From Gerris lacustris (taxonomy: Eukaryota; Arthropoda; Insecta; Hemiptera; Gerridae): 64,000 bases of DNA. This document shows, one piece after another, positions 47,720 through 57,959 of the stretch (position 1 is its first letter; every line of letters begins with the position of its first letter). The notes under the pieces are model-generated. The model did not search any database and was not told the DNA's origin. It was given only the letters and a program-made list of their open reading frames with translations. A program made the translations under genes and the position numbers. The stretch covers positions 17,027,344 to 17,091,343 of the forward strand of contig OX578281.1 of NCBI GenBank assembly GCA_951217055.1. Direction: 5' to 3'.

Positions 47720-48390
47720 CCAAATAAGCTCGGCCCGGATTTGCCGATAGAATTAAATTCATTCAACACTATACCGGCCCGATTGTCAGCTGAGCCCGGA
47801 TTTTGCCGATGGAATTAAATTTATTAAACACTATACCGGCCCGACTTTCGGCTGGGCCCGGATTTTGCCGATGGAATTAAATTTATTGAACACAATACCG
47901 GCCCGACTGTCGGCTAGGCCTGGATTTTGCCGATGGAATTGAATTTATTAAACACTATACCGGCCCGACTGTCGGCTGGGCCCGGATTTTGCCGATGAAA
48001 TTAAATTTATTAAACACTATACCGGCCCGACTGTCGGCTGGGCCCGGATTTTGCCGATGGAATTTAATTTATTGAACACTACCGGCCCGACTGTCGGCTG
48101 GGCCCGGATTTTGCCCATGGAATTAAACATTATAACGGCCCGACTGTCGGCTAGGCCCGGATTTTTGTCGATGAAACTAAAACTATTTAACACTATAGTG
48201 GCCCGATTTTGGCTGGACCGAGATTTTTGCTGATGGAATTAGATTCATTGAATTAAATTAGGATGCATGAAATATATCGGCTCATTTGCCGACTAGGCCT
48301 TGATTTTTGCCAGTGGAACTAAAAACATTAAGTTTGATCGACCCGATTTCGGCTGGGCCCGATTTTTTGCTAATTGAATTCAATGATTTT
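47720..48390. repeat. 62-bp tandem array, left part
   Basis: About ten units of CCGGCCCGACTGTCGGCTGG – GCCCGGATTTTGCCGATGGA – ATTAAATTTATTGAACACTATA. Middle units are nearly identical; edge units decay. The array resumes at 53741 on the far side of the Penelope insertion. Confidence 0.9.
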
Positions 48391-49335
48391 TTTGTGGTTT
48401 TAGTCCAGTTCAATAGCATAGGTTGCATTATAGGACAGCTTCAATTCATTACGAATCCTAATGCAATGAATTGAATTTGGATTCGTAAAAATTGACATAT
48501 TCGTAGTGTATTACCCCTCGCTTTTTAAATTGCTTATTCTATTCTGGTCTATAGGGTAAGTATAAAGAAAAACTCTCACATCATCTCATTTTGGCAATAT
48601 TTCGCCTCCTTTGAGGCATCTTCAGGCCTAAAAGAAGATTTTTAAAATTTTTAATTTCTCATATATCTACACATTTACATCAGATATAACATGTTAACTT
48701 AATTTCCAACGATATAACATTAAATAATAAACATACAAAAACATGATAATTTACTAACCTGTAACAATTCCTCTTAACACACATAACTTTATTTATTTTC
48801 TTTATTAAAAACTTCTCCAGGCCATCCACCTGTGCGTCTATCTACAATAATATTACATCTGTCTATTAAAATTTTTGTTATCTTTATACATATAAAAAAA
48901 AAAAAAAAAAAAAAATTTGTTAATTTTACCTTATTTGATATTTATTCCTTACTTCTATTTTATTCTCTCTATAAGGTCACTTTCACATTGTCAGTATTCA
49001 TTAAAATCTATCAATAACATTTCATTTTAATTTAAAAACCTTTATTTTCTCGTAGAGAAAAAACAGGTCTGTTGTATTTATGATAACACTGATAAGTGAT
49101 AAGGAAGTATTTTTTATTGATAAGAGCTCCTACATACTAAAAATGCTCAACTCCTATGTTTTACTTTTTGCCTTCTAATCTTGAGTTAGGGGAAAAACTT
49201 ACAAAAAATTGTTTAAATCTAAGTGTATATTTGTATTTCTCTTATTATATTTAAAATGTGTATAATTTTAATTATTCGTTATAATTATCTGTTGCTAATT
49301 TATAGTTTTTGATTATATTTTCTTCAGTCACTTTA

Positions 49336-51216
49336 TTATCTCTTTGAATCACTAGGTTTTATCTCTTGTAAGATTGACATATAAAATTTATTGAAATCTT
49401 TTGTATCGGTTTTAAAATTCATGGCCTTATCTTCCAAGCTAATATGTGCTGCCTCTAAATATTGTCTCTTAAAAGTATTAATTTCTTTGTTTAGGATACT
49501 CGTATTTTCGAAGTTCATTTTATGTCCATGACGTTTTACATGTTCCACTAATGCTGTACTATTATTATTTTTGGGTGTTTCTATTCCATCTGCATTGTTT
49601 CTCACCGGTTCTTTCTTATTTTTATTTTCCAGGGTTTTCACATTAGCCATGTGTCCTTTTATTCTGTTCTTTAACGTTTGTTGTGAATGCCCTGTATACA
49701 CCTGTTCACAATCATTACATGGTATTTGATAGATGATATTCATTTGGTCATTCTTTTGAATTTTGTCTTTGGTGTTAGTGTAAAAAGTTTCTTGCATTTT
49801 ATTTACCGGTTTCATTCCAAAACATAATTCGCTACAGTCAAACTCTCTAAAAGTCCGTTTGATTTTTTCACTTAATCCCTGTATATATGTTAATGATTTG
49901 TAGTGTTTATTTGGGTTTCTTTCTTCTACTTGATTTTCCGGTTTATTATTTGTTTTAAGATTCAATTGCTTATACCATAGTGATTTTATTAATTTTAAGG
50001 GGTAAAAATTAAAAAGTAGTTTTTTATATATAATAGTTTTTATTTCAGGTAAGAAGGTGGGATGGGTTAGTTTCATTGCGGTTTGAATTAAGTTTGCTAC
50101 CGAATTAGATTTTTGATAGTGTGCGTGACAGGAATGAAAATTTAAGAATTTGTTATTTTTAATACTTTTTTCATACCATTTGGTCTTTACATTACCTTCA
50201 CTGTCTTTTATAATGGTCATATTTAAATAGTTTAGCTGTCCTTCCATTTCCATTTCATGTGTGAAGTTAATATTTGGGTGAAAATTATTGAATTCCTTTA
50301 GTATTGTTTGCAGTTCTGAGTGTTTTATTATTAAAAATAGATCGTCAATGTATTTTACTATTAGTTTCGGTTTGTGTGTTATTTTGTTAAGGGTAGATTC
50401 TAACAAGTGATTCATGAAAATTCCACTAATGTTAACTGATAAGCAGTTCCCCATTTGCATCCCTCCTATTTGCCTGTACAATTCATTGTCATACAGAAAA
50501 TACGAATTATTGCAACAGAATTTAAAAACTTCTATAAAGGTTTGTTTGCATTTTATATTAGTGTGTGGTAGTATTTGTTCCCAGTTTTTTGCTATTAACT
50601 TATAAACTTCTAGTAATGGTATACTAGTAAACAAGGCTTGCACGTCAAATGAAACTAGTATTTCGTCCGATTCAAGTTTAGTAGTTTCTAATTTATTTTT
50701 TAAAACTTCTGCATTTTTTATGTCGTATTTGTTGTTATTATTCAAGAAATTGAACGCTGACGTTAACATTTTGGATAACTTTTCGGTTGGCGAGTAAATG
50801 TTGTTTACTATCGGTCTAATAGGGGTGTCTGGCTTATGTGTCTTTAACAAACCATACATTCTTGCAAATCTGCAACTGTTAATATTTAGTTCTGTTTTTT
50901 CTTTTTTATTTATAAACTTCTTTTTCTCTAATTTACTCGTTAGGCTACTGTATTCCTTCTTTATCTCTTTAAGCTTATCTTCTACTTCTGTTCTTATTTT
51001 CCTATATACTTGATTGTTATTTAGGTGTTCCTTCATTTTTCTTATATATAGCTCTTTCGTTATAATAACCGCTAAATTGCTTTTATCTGCTTTTGTAATG
51101 ATGATATTCGGGTTATCTAACAGGAATTTCTTCAATTTACCTACGTCTTTCATAATTTGATTGTCTATACTTCCCAATAATACTTTATTGTTTTTATATG
51201 CAGTTTGGAAGTTCAT
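49336..51216 (-). CDS. Penelope-like RT/GIY-YIG protein, left copy (5'-truncated)
   Basis: 626 residues. Reverse transcriptase blocks in order: NIIITKADKSNLAVII (about 36-51), YGLLKTHKPDTPIRPIV (about 121-137), motif A VSFDVQALFTSIPL (about 186-199), motif B GGMQMGNCLSVNISG (about 252-266), and catalytic KYIDD (about 287). After a K/N-rich linker comes a GIY-YIG endonuclease (about 490-600) with IYQIPCNDCEQVYTGHS, R of KNRIKGH and a following H. Family role: target cleavage and reverse transcription of the element RNA. Penelope proteins are usually longer by 100-200 residues at the N-terminus; the frame stays open upstream of the Met to the junction near 51260, so the true start is missing. 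The GIY-YIG motif here reads YTG, with I-to-T relative to the right copy. Confidence 0.93.
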   Translation of the reverse strand: MNFQTAYKNNKVLLGSIDNQIMKDVGKLKKFLLDNPNIIITKADKSNLAVIITKELYIRKMKEHLNNNQVYRKIRTEVEDKLKEIKKEYSSLTSKLEKKKFINKKEKTELNINSCRFARMYGLLKTHKPDTPIRPIVNNIYSPTEKLSKMLTSAFNFLNNNNKYDIKNAEVLKNKLETTKLESDEILVSFDVQALFTSIPLLEVYKLIAKNWEQILPHTNIKCKQTFIEVFKFCCNNSYFLYDNELYRQIGGMQMGNCLSVNISGIFMNHLLESTLNKITHKPKLIVKYIDDLFLIIKHSELQTILKEFNNFHPNINFTHEMEMEGQLNYLNMTIIKDSEGNVKTKWYEKSIKNNKFLNFHSCHAHYQKSNSVANLIQTAMKLTHPTFLPEIKTIIYKKLLFNFYPLKLIKSLWYKQLNLKTNNKPENQVEERNPNKHYKSLTYIQGLSEKIKRTFREFDCSELCFGMKPVNKMQETFYTNTKDKIQKNDQMNIIYQIPCNDCEQVYTGHSQQTLKNRIKGHMANVKTLENKNKKEPVRNNADGIETPKNNNSTALVEHVKRHGHKMNFENTSILNKEINTFKRQYLEAAHISLEDKAMNFKTDTKDFNKFYMSILQEIKPSDSKR

Positions 51217-51252
51217 TATGGTTTTTATTAAATGGCTGCGTAGTGCATTTGT

Positions 51253-52920
51253 ATGATTTTCGCTTCAGAAGTAGAAGATAAGCTTAAAGAGATAAAGAAG
51301 GAATACAGTAGCCTAACGAGTAAATTAGAGAAAAAGAAGTTTATAAATAAAAAAGAAAAAACAGAACTAAATATTAACAGTTGCAGATTTGCAAGAATGT
51401 ATGGTTTGTTAAAGACACATAAGCCAGACACCCCTATTAGACCGATAGTAAACAACATTTACTCGCCAACCGAAAAGTTATCCAAAATGTTAACGTCAGC
51501 GTTCAATTTCTTGAATAATAACAACAAATACGACATAAAAAATGCAGAAGTTTTAAAAAATAAATTAGAAACTACTAAACTTGAATCGGACGAAATACTA
51601 GTTTCATTTGACGTGCAAGCCTTGTTTACTAGTATACCATTACTAGAAGTTTATAAGTTAATAGCAAAAAACTGGGAACAAATACTACCACACACTAATA
51701 TAAAATGCAAACAAACCTTTATAGAAGTTTTTAAATTCTGTTGCAATAATTCGTATTTTCTGTATGACAATGAATTGTACAGGCAAATAGGAGGGATGCA
51801 AATGGGGAACTGCTTATCAGTTAACATTAGTGGAATTTTCATGAATCACTTGTTAGAATCTACCCTTAACAAAATAACACACAAACCGAAACTAATAGTA
51901 AAATACATTGACGATCTATTTTTAATAATAAAACACTCAGAACTGCAAACAATACTAAAGGAATTCAATAATTTTCACCCAAATATTAACTTCACACATG
52001 AAATGGAAATGGAAGGACAGCTAAACTATTTAAATATGACCATTATAAAAGACAGTGAAGGTAATGTAAAGACCAAATGGTATGAAAAAAGTATTAAAAA
52101 TAACAAATTCTTAAATTTTCATTCCTGTCACGCACACTATCAAAAATCTAATTCGGTAGCAAACTTAATTCAAACCGCAATGAAACTAACCCATCCCACC
52201 TTCTTACCTGAAATAAAAACTATTATATATAAAAAACTACTTTTTAATTTTTACCCCTTAAAATTAATAAAATCACTATGGTATAAGCAATTGAATCTTA
52301 AAACAAATAATAAACCGGAAAATCAAGTAGAAGAAAGAAACCCAAATAAACACTACAAATCATTAACATATATACAGGGATTAAGTGAAAAAATCAAACG
52401 GACTTTTAGAGAGTTTGACTGTAGCGAATTATGTTTTGGAATGAAACCGGTAAATAAAATGCAAGAAACTTTTTACACTAACACCAAAGACAAAATTCAA
52501 AAGAATGACCAAATGAATATCATCTATCAAATACCATGTAATGATTGTGAACAGGTGTATATAGGGCATTCACAACAAACGTTAAAGAACAGAATAAAAG
52601 GACACATGGCTAATGTGAAAACCCTGGAAAATAAAAATAAGAAAGAACCGGTGAGAAACAATGCAGATGGAATAGAAACACCCAAAAATAATAATAGTAC
52701 AGCATTAGTGGAACATGTAAAACGTCATGGACATAAAATGAACTTCGAAAATACGAGTATCCTAAACAAAGAAATTAATACTTTTAAGAGACAATATTTA
52801 GAGGCAGCACATATTAGCTTGGAAGATAAGGCCATGAATTTTAAAACCGATACAAAAGATTTCAATAAATTTTATATGTCAATCTTACAAGAGATAAAAC
52901 CTAGTGATTCAAAGAGATAA
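51253..52920 (+). CDS. Penelope-like RT/GIY-YIG protein, right copy (more truncated)
   Basis: 555 residues. Identical to the left copy from EVEDKLKEIKKEYSS onward except that the GIY-YIG motif reads YIG (ATA) instead of YTG (ACA). The first residues MIFAS come from the junction and are not native, so this is a 5'-truncated copy without the RT N-terminal block. Motif A FDV, motif B and YIDD are all present. The stop and 3' region match the other copy. Because the junction lacks a native start, expression is doubtful. Confidence 0.92.
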   Translation: MIFASEVEDKLKEIKKEYSSLTSKLEKKKFINKKEKTELNINSCRFARMYGLLKTHKPDTPIRPIVNNIYSPTEKLSKMLTSAFNFLNNNNKYDIKNAEVLKNKLETTKLESDEILVSFDVQALFTSIPLLEVYKLIAKNWEQILPHTNIKCKQTFIEVFKFCCNNSYFLYDNELYRQIGGMQMGNCLSVNISGIFMNHLLESTLNKITHKPKLIVKYIDDLFLIIKHSELQTILKEFNNFHPNINFTHEMEMEGQLNYLNMTIIKDSEGNVKTKWYEKSIKNNKFLNFHSCHAHYQKSNSVANLIQTAMKLTHPTFLPEIKTIIYKKLLFNFYPLKLIKSLWYKQLNLKTNNKPENQVEERNPNKHYKSLTYIQGLSEKIKRTFREFDCSELCFGMKPVNKMQETFYTNTKDKIQKNDQMNIIYQIPCNDCEQVYIGHSQQTLKNRIKGHMANVKTLENKNKKEPVRNNADGIETPKNNNSTALVEHVKRHGHKMNFENTSILNKEINTFKRQYLEAAHISLEDKAMNFKTDTKDFNKFYMSILQEIKPSDSKR

Positions 52921-53629
52921 TAAAGTGACTGAAGAAAATATAATCAAAAACTATAAATTAGCAACAGATAATTATAACGAATAATTAAAATTATACACAT
53001 TTTAAATATAATAAGAGAAATACAAATATACACTTAGATTTAAACAATTTTTTGTAAGTTTTTCCCCTAACTCAAGATTAGAAGGCAAAAAGTAAAACAT
53101 AGGAGTTGAGCATTTTTAGTATGTAGGAGCTCTTATCAATAAAAAATACTTCCTTATCACTTATCAGTGTTATCATAAATACAACAGACCTGTTTTTTCT
53201 CTACGAGAAAATAAAGGTTTTTAAATTAAAATGAAATGTTATTGATAGATTTTAATGAATACTGACAATGTGAAAGTGACCTTATAGAGAGAATAAAATA
53301 GAAGTAAGGAATAAATATCAAATAAGGTAAAATTAACAAATTTTTTTTTTTTTTTTTTTTTTATATGTATAAAGATAACAAAAATTTTAATAGACAGATG
53401 TAATATTATTGTAGATAGACGCACAGGTGGATGGCCTGGAGAAGTTTTTAATAAAGAAAATAAATAAAGTTATGTGTGTTAAGAGGAATTGTTACAGGTT
53501 AGTAAATTATCATGTTTTTGTATGTTTATTATTTAATGTTATATCGTTGGAAATTAAGTTAACATGTTATATCTGATGTAAATGTGTAGATATATGAGAA
53601 ATTAAAAATTTTAAAAATCTTCTTTTAGG

Positions 53630-53665
53630 CCTGAAGATGCCTCAAAGGAGGCGAAATATTGCCAA
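53630..53665 (+). other. Penelope-like stem-loop (hammerhead-like), right copy
   Basis: GCCTGAAGATGCCTC-AAAG-GAGGCGAAATATTGCC. A 5-6-bp stem is followed by GAAA. The core CTGAAGA departs from the hammerhead CTGATGA. The inverted partner is at about 48595-48632. It marks the conserved 3' non-coding region of the element. Confidence 0.6.
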
Positions 53666-53739
53666 AATGAGATGATGTGAGAGTTTTTCTTTATACTTAC
53701 CCTATAGACCAGAATAGAATAAGCAAAGTAAAAATTGAC

Positions 53740-53990
53740 TGCTCCGATTGACAGCTAGGCCCGGATTTTTTGCTATATAGAATTAAGTGCATTGAATTGA
53801 TTAGGATGAGTACAATGAATCGGCCTGATTGCTAGTAGGCCCGATTTTGTCGATGGAAATTATACATAAAAATAAATTGGGATGCGTTCAATAATAGACC
53901 CGATTGCCGGCTCGGCCTAGGTGTTAAGCACATTAAATTAAATGAGGCCCGTTAACTCGAACTTTTGCCAATGGAATTAAATTAATTGAA
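53740..53990. repeat. 62-bp tandem array, right part (degenerate)
   Basis: Three to four decayed units with AGGCCCGGATTTTTTGC, GGCCCGATTTTGTCGATGGA and CGATTGCCGGCT words, continuing the array at 47720-48390. Confidence 0.75.
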
Positions 53991-54119
53991 TTCAAATATG
54001 CACACTAGACTGGCTCAAACGGGAAAATGATGGTTGTGGATTTCAGTAGCAAATTTTTGTTTTGGACCAGGATTGTGTGTAGAACGCTACGTGGGTCCTC
54101 TTGTTTATGGATCACGTTT

Positions 54120-55065
54120 TGCTTCCGAGCTTACCAAAGAAAACGGAAGATATGTGACAGTTCTGAAGAACGAACAATTTTTATGTCTCCGATTTCAAAA
54201 ATTCCAAGACAGAAATCTGTTCAACATCAGGGTACAGTTTGGGTCCCGAGTTCGCCTGTCCTTCAATTTTTGCGAACCAACATATCTTAAAAGCTATTCG
54301 TCCAATTATATTGAAATTTTGATGGTAGGTCATAATTAGCCAAGTTATAACATTGCTGATCCCGTATAAGTTTAAATCTTCTGCACCTATTTATTTCTCT
54401 TCCACATTCGCACAGACATACATTTATTTACACCTATATCTTCAAATGTACTCATCTGATTTTTATGAAATTTTAATGGTTTGTTTAAAGTAGCCCGCAG
54501 ATAACCCAAGAATAATTTCAACCGTCTACGCTCTTAAAATATTGCTATATTGATACTTTATTCATGTTAAATTTACTCAATTTTCCCTCCTTTTTTAAAT
54601 TAGTCAAAATTGGTTTGATTTTTACATGATTTAAAGTATCAATTTACCAAAATTTAAACAGCGCAGACAGTTAAAATTAATCTGTGAGCTTCTATCAGAT
54701 AAGTTTTATAAAATCAGATGAATATTTTTGAAGATAAGGTGTAAATAAATGTATGTGTGTGCACATGTGGAAGAGAAATGGTGGCAGGTGGAGAAATGTG
54801 GTGGAGGGAAAGGGGACCAGAAGATTGGACCTTATATAGGACCAACAATGGACTTTTTATATGCTAATTAACTGCCATCATCTGCGAATTTCATTATAAT
54901 CGAAAGAGTAGTTTTTAAGAATTGTTCGCAATGATTGAGCGAGAGACAGACTAACAGCCAGAAACGGCATCAAAAATGTCTGATAACTGGAACAGATTTC
55001 TGTCTTGGAATTATTGGAATCGGAGACATAATCGTTCTTTAGAACGATCACATCACATAGTGAGG
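54120..55065. repeat. Family F foldback element, both arms
   Basis: Left-arm landmarks (GAACGA, TATGTCTCCGATTTC, ATTCCAAGACAGAAATCTGT, ACATACATTTATTTACACCT, GATTTTTATGAAATTTT) reappear inverted in the right arm (AGGTGTAAATAAATGTATGT, ACAGATTTCTGTCTTGGAAT, GAGACATAATCGTTC). Centre near 54590. A single arm exists at 10972-11450. Overlapping open frames in the left arm are incidental. Confidence 0.85.
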
Positions 55066-55748
55066 TGTTACCTCATAGGATTTTAATTTAATTAAATATG
55101 AGGTTAGAAATTGAAATTAGAGTGTTGAAAAGGGGGAGAAAGTACAATTAAAATAAATTATGGGGTATGCTAAACCCGCATATAAGTTAAATTAGGTTGG
55201 GCCCCCCCCCGAAAAAATTTTCTGTGTACGCTACTGTTATATATGTATCACTTCATTACTCAAATACTACTGCTTGTATCAAGTTGATTTTACATTTTGT
55301 TTACAATTAAATTTACAATTTTACATACTTGTTTCAATTGTACTTTAGACGATGTACATAAAGTTTTATTAAAATCGTTACGTTAGAACGTAAGATATCG
55401 GTAAAAAGGTTGTTTTTTCTATTTTAAACTTTTAGGTCCGCTTTAATAGTTTTAGCGATCTTTATTAATTCATAGCAGTGTCGTTGTTGGTTTTACTAAA
55501 AAATGTTATTTGAAAAAAATGTTCGTCTCATCGAATAGATGATAATAGAATCTTTTCCCGTCCTGAAATTCCAATTTAATTTTTGAACCTCTCGTTTACG
55601 CGAGCGTTGCGCGCGAACTGTTGGACGGATCACGCTGTCCAACGAACTTGAGTATTAGTAAGAGGAACAGGTATACGAAATTTCAACTAAATCGGTCCAC
55701 TTTTACTCAAGTTATCGTCGGACTCGTAAACGTTACACACAGACAGAC

Positions 55749-55779
<31 letters not shown>

Positions 55780-55822
55780 GCATATTTCGTTGAATGTAAG
55801 AAGCTCGCTTACGCTCGCTTCA

Positions 55823-57200
55823 ATTACTTTTCTTTTATTACTACTAGTTTTTTTCAAATTCATTAAATTTATTTAACAAATTTATTACTGTAAAATGCTA
55901 ACTTTGCAAACAAGCACTAATTATAACAAAAAAATCTCATGTAAAATTATTGTATTAAAAATTGCAAAAATTTATTTTATATAACTTGGGAATATTTTAT
56001 GTGCATATAGACTATGGACATGTCCTCATTGGAATCCATATCTATATGTACATCTATGTTCCCAAAGATGAAAACTGTGCCGCGCTCGAGCTTAGGCTTA
56101 TGCGGACAGTAAGAAGGCTCATATTTGTTATAAGTTTTACTTTAAAATGTATTTTTTTCTTACCACTGTATTATATCATAAATATATGAATAAATAGAAG
56201 TATCAAAAGAAGTTGGTTTATCTGCTTTTTGTGCAGGCTATCGGCTATTTATATAAAAGCCAAATATCAATGCCACTCACTCATTTATCCATCACCGTAT
56301 CTCTAAAACGGCAATATCTAAAGGCTGAAATTTAGCATGGAGCTCCCCTTACCCCAGAGGTGCTCGCCAAGAAACAGTGTTACAATCTCCCATCTTGATT
56401 CCAGATGGCGGATATTTTATACGCTGAAAAATAGCGAACGTAGCTTTAAAGTGATTTTGGATGCTTATTGCGGCTAAACGGTAAGTCGTATCGAAAAACA
56501 AATTGCAATTAGGGTAATTTTTCCCCCTATCTCCATCGGGGTTCTATCTTAGATAGAGCTAGATTTGATAATTTGTATAACATTTAGACTTTTAGCACTT
56601 ATGGCATCCGCAATTGTTAACCGATTTCATTTCTGATTGGGGCGCTTAAATTTCACATTAATGCTCTTTAAATCGAGTATTTATTAATTTATTAATTTCT
56701 CCTTTTATTGACAAAAAGTTTTATTTATAAAGAAAAAACAAATTTACTTGAAAATAAATATTTTCATATTTATTTTTAAATAAACCATGATTTTTTATTA
56801 GCTTATTTTAAAAATATCTATTTTATACTTATGTTATATTGTTTTAAATAAGTATAAAGAAAAGATAAACACATGTTGAATAATAAATTTTCTTTTATTT
56901 ACATTCATTTGAAGGATTAAAGATAAATAAATATGTTTGCTTTCGCATAAACACACCTTGGAACCTGGATGTAAACAATACTCCAATATACTTGGATGTA
57001 AACAATATACTCCTACTCCGACATTACTGATTCAGTATAGTGTCAGCAACCTACTTGTGAACATATCCCGTTATCTTTTCTTATACTACCACACATTTAT
57101 TATTAAGGTACCTACCATTTTTTTTTAACTACTTATTTAATTGTATTCATTTCCATATTATTATTACAGGAATTTATTTGAATTGTTTTTTAAAAGCTAT
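55823..57200. other. Non-coding DNA
   Basis: 56290-56500 (TATCTCTAAAACGGCAATAT … GATGGCGGATATTTTATACG) has the look of a dispersed repeat but has no partner here. No gene. Confidence 0.4.
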
Positions 57201-57202
57201 AT

Positions 57203-57420
57203 TAACTAAATGTTTTAGTTTTATTGAAATTAATGTTTTCGTTTATTTAAATTATTGTTTTAGTTTATTTATGATAATGTTTTAGTTTATTTTTTATTTT
57301 AGTTTATTTAAATTAATATTTTCGTTTATTTAAATTATTGTTTTATGTTGTTTATTTAAGATAATGTTTTAGTTTATTTAAATTATTGTTTTAGTTTATT
57401 TAGGATAATGTTATAATTAT
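57203..57420. repeat. AT-rich tandem repeat
   Basis: Seven or eight variants of a roughly 28-bp GTTTTAGTTTATTTAAATTA-type unit. Confidence 0.85.
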
Positions 57421-57572
57421 GTTGTGAGTTATATGCTATAATGGAGTCCTTTAATGCGATAAATTATTTCTACAGTTTAGTTTTCTAGAAAAAATAACAA
57501 CAAATGTTACCTGCAGTTGGTTTTAGTATTCGTGGAAAGTTAATGGTTCTTTATTTTAATGTTTTCAATTAT

Positions 57573-57926
57573 TTAATTATAAGAATACCCCAAACATTCA
57601 ATTTCCGTCTCTATTTCGTTTGGATTTAAAAATTCGCCAGTTCTAACGCTAATTCCATTATAGAAAGACAAAACGCATTCGAATCTCAGTTTAATTGATC
57701 TTGTTCGCGGAATATATACGGTAAGCGGATCGCGGGGTGACAATTTACTGTTAGCAAGGTGAACGTACGCCGATGGCGAACACATATATTTAACATTTTT
57801 GCTACATCGCTTGTGAAAAAATAATTTTCGAGCCCAAAACAAGGATGAAATATGCAGAAATTGAGAGAGAGAGGTTTTAACGTTTTCAATCAACGCCGAA
57901 ACAGCCGCAATTCTCTTAAACAGCAA
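57573..57926 (-). CDS. Unidentified 117-residue ORF
   Basis: Balanced composition for this AT-rich region: MLFKRIAAVSALIENV … LSPRDPLTVYIPRTRS … GEFLNPNEIETEIECLGYS. No domain recognised. A polypyrimidine run near its N-terminal side could be an intron end, with a real exon in the rest, but flanking exons are not visible. It may equally be a transposon fragment or chance. Confidence 0.2.
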   Translation of the reverse strand: MLFKRIAAVSALIENVKTSLSQFLHISSLFWARKLFFHKRCSKNVKYMCSPSAYVHLANSKLSPRDPLTVYIPRTRSIKLRFECVLSFYNGISVRTGEFLNPNEIETEIECLGYSYN

Positions 57927-57952
57927 GTGCAGGCTGTTTTAAGAGAAATTTT
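57911..57952. repeat. Short hairpin
   Basis: TTCTCTTAAACAGC and GCTGTTTTAAGAGAA with an 8-nt loop. Confidence 0.75.
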
Positions 57953-57959
57953 GATGTTA

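Larger units (their letters stand above)
48497..53727. mobile_element. Penelope-like retroelement pair, head to head
   Basis: Two copies of the same element joined near 51240-51260 with 3' ends outward. The left copy (minus strand, 48531-51250) is longer at its 5' side; the right copy (plus strand, 51258-53724) starts about 260 bp further in. The arms look virtually identical, including a 22-nt A/T run (48894-48915; 53341-53362). A 12-bp direct repeat GTAAAAATTGAC flanks the whole (48485-48496, 53728-53739). Between the left direct repeat and the left arm lie about 34 extra nt. Both copies lack the N-terminal part of the usual protein. Confidence 0.88.
47521..55236. mobile_element. 7.7-kb hAT-type insertion, non-autonomous
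   Basis: Left end CAGTGGCGTACACAGGGGG; the complement of the right end is CAGTAGCGTACACAGAAAA. Exact 8-bp target duplication TTATATAT (47513-47520 and 55237-55244). Joining the flanks with one copy of that 8-mer gives the same length as the unbroken copy at 8370-9131 (TTTTAAA-14 nt-GTATCACTTC in both). No hAT transposase is visible. The interior is a tandem array, a Penelope-like insertion and a foldback repeat. Confidence 0.9.
47297..55822 (-). mobile_element. Element B, copy 2, split by a hAT-type insertion
   Basis: Right part 47297-47520 (CTAGGCATCGCGTGGCTCTA …) and left part 55237-55822 (… GTAAGAAGCTCGCTTACGCT, CTTCAATTAC) together equal 8370-9131 inverted. A (CAGA)n tract at 55736-55772 matches the (GTCT)n of copy 1. 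The break point shows an 8-bp duplication. Confidence 0.88.

Noticed and set aside
51228..51458. Open frames antisense to the Penelope proteins (also 50414-50605, 50798-51013, 51651-51842)
   Set aside because: They mirror the RT coding strand and appear in both copies only because the copies are identical.
53630..53665. An active hammerhead ribozyme in the Penelope copy
   Set aside because: The core reads CTGAAGA instead of CTGATGA and no convincing third stem is visible; kept only as a hammerhead-like stem-loop.
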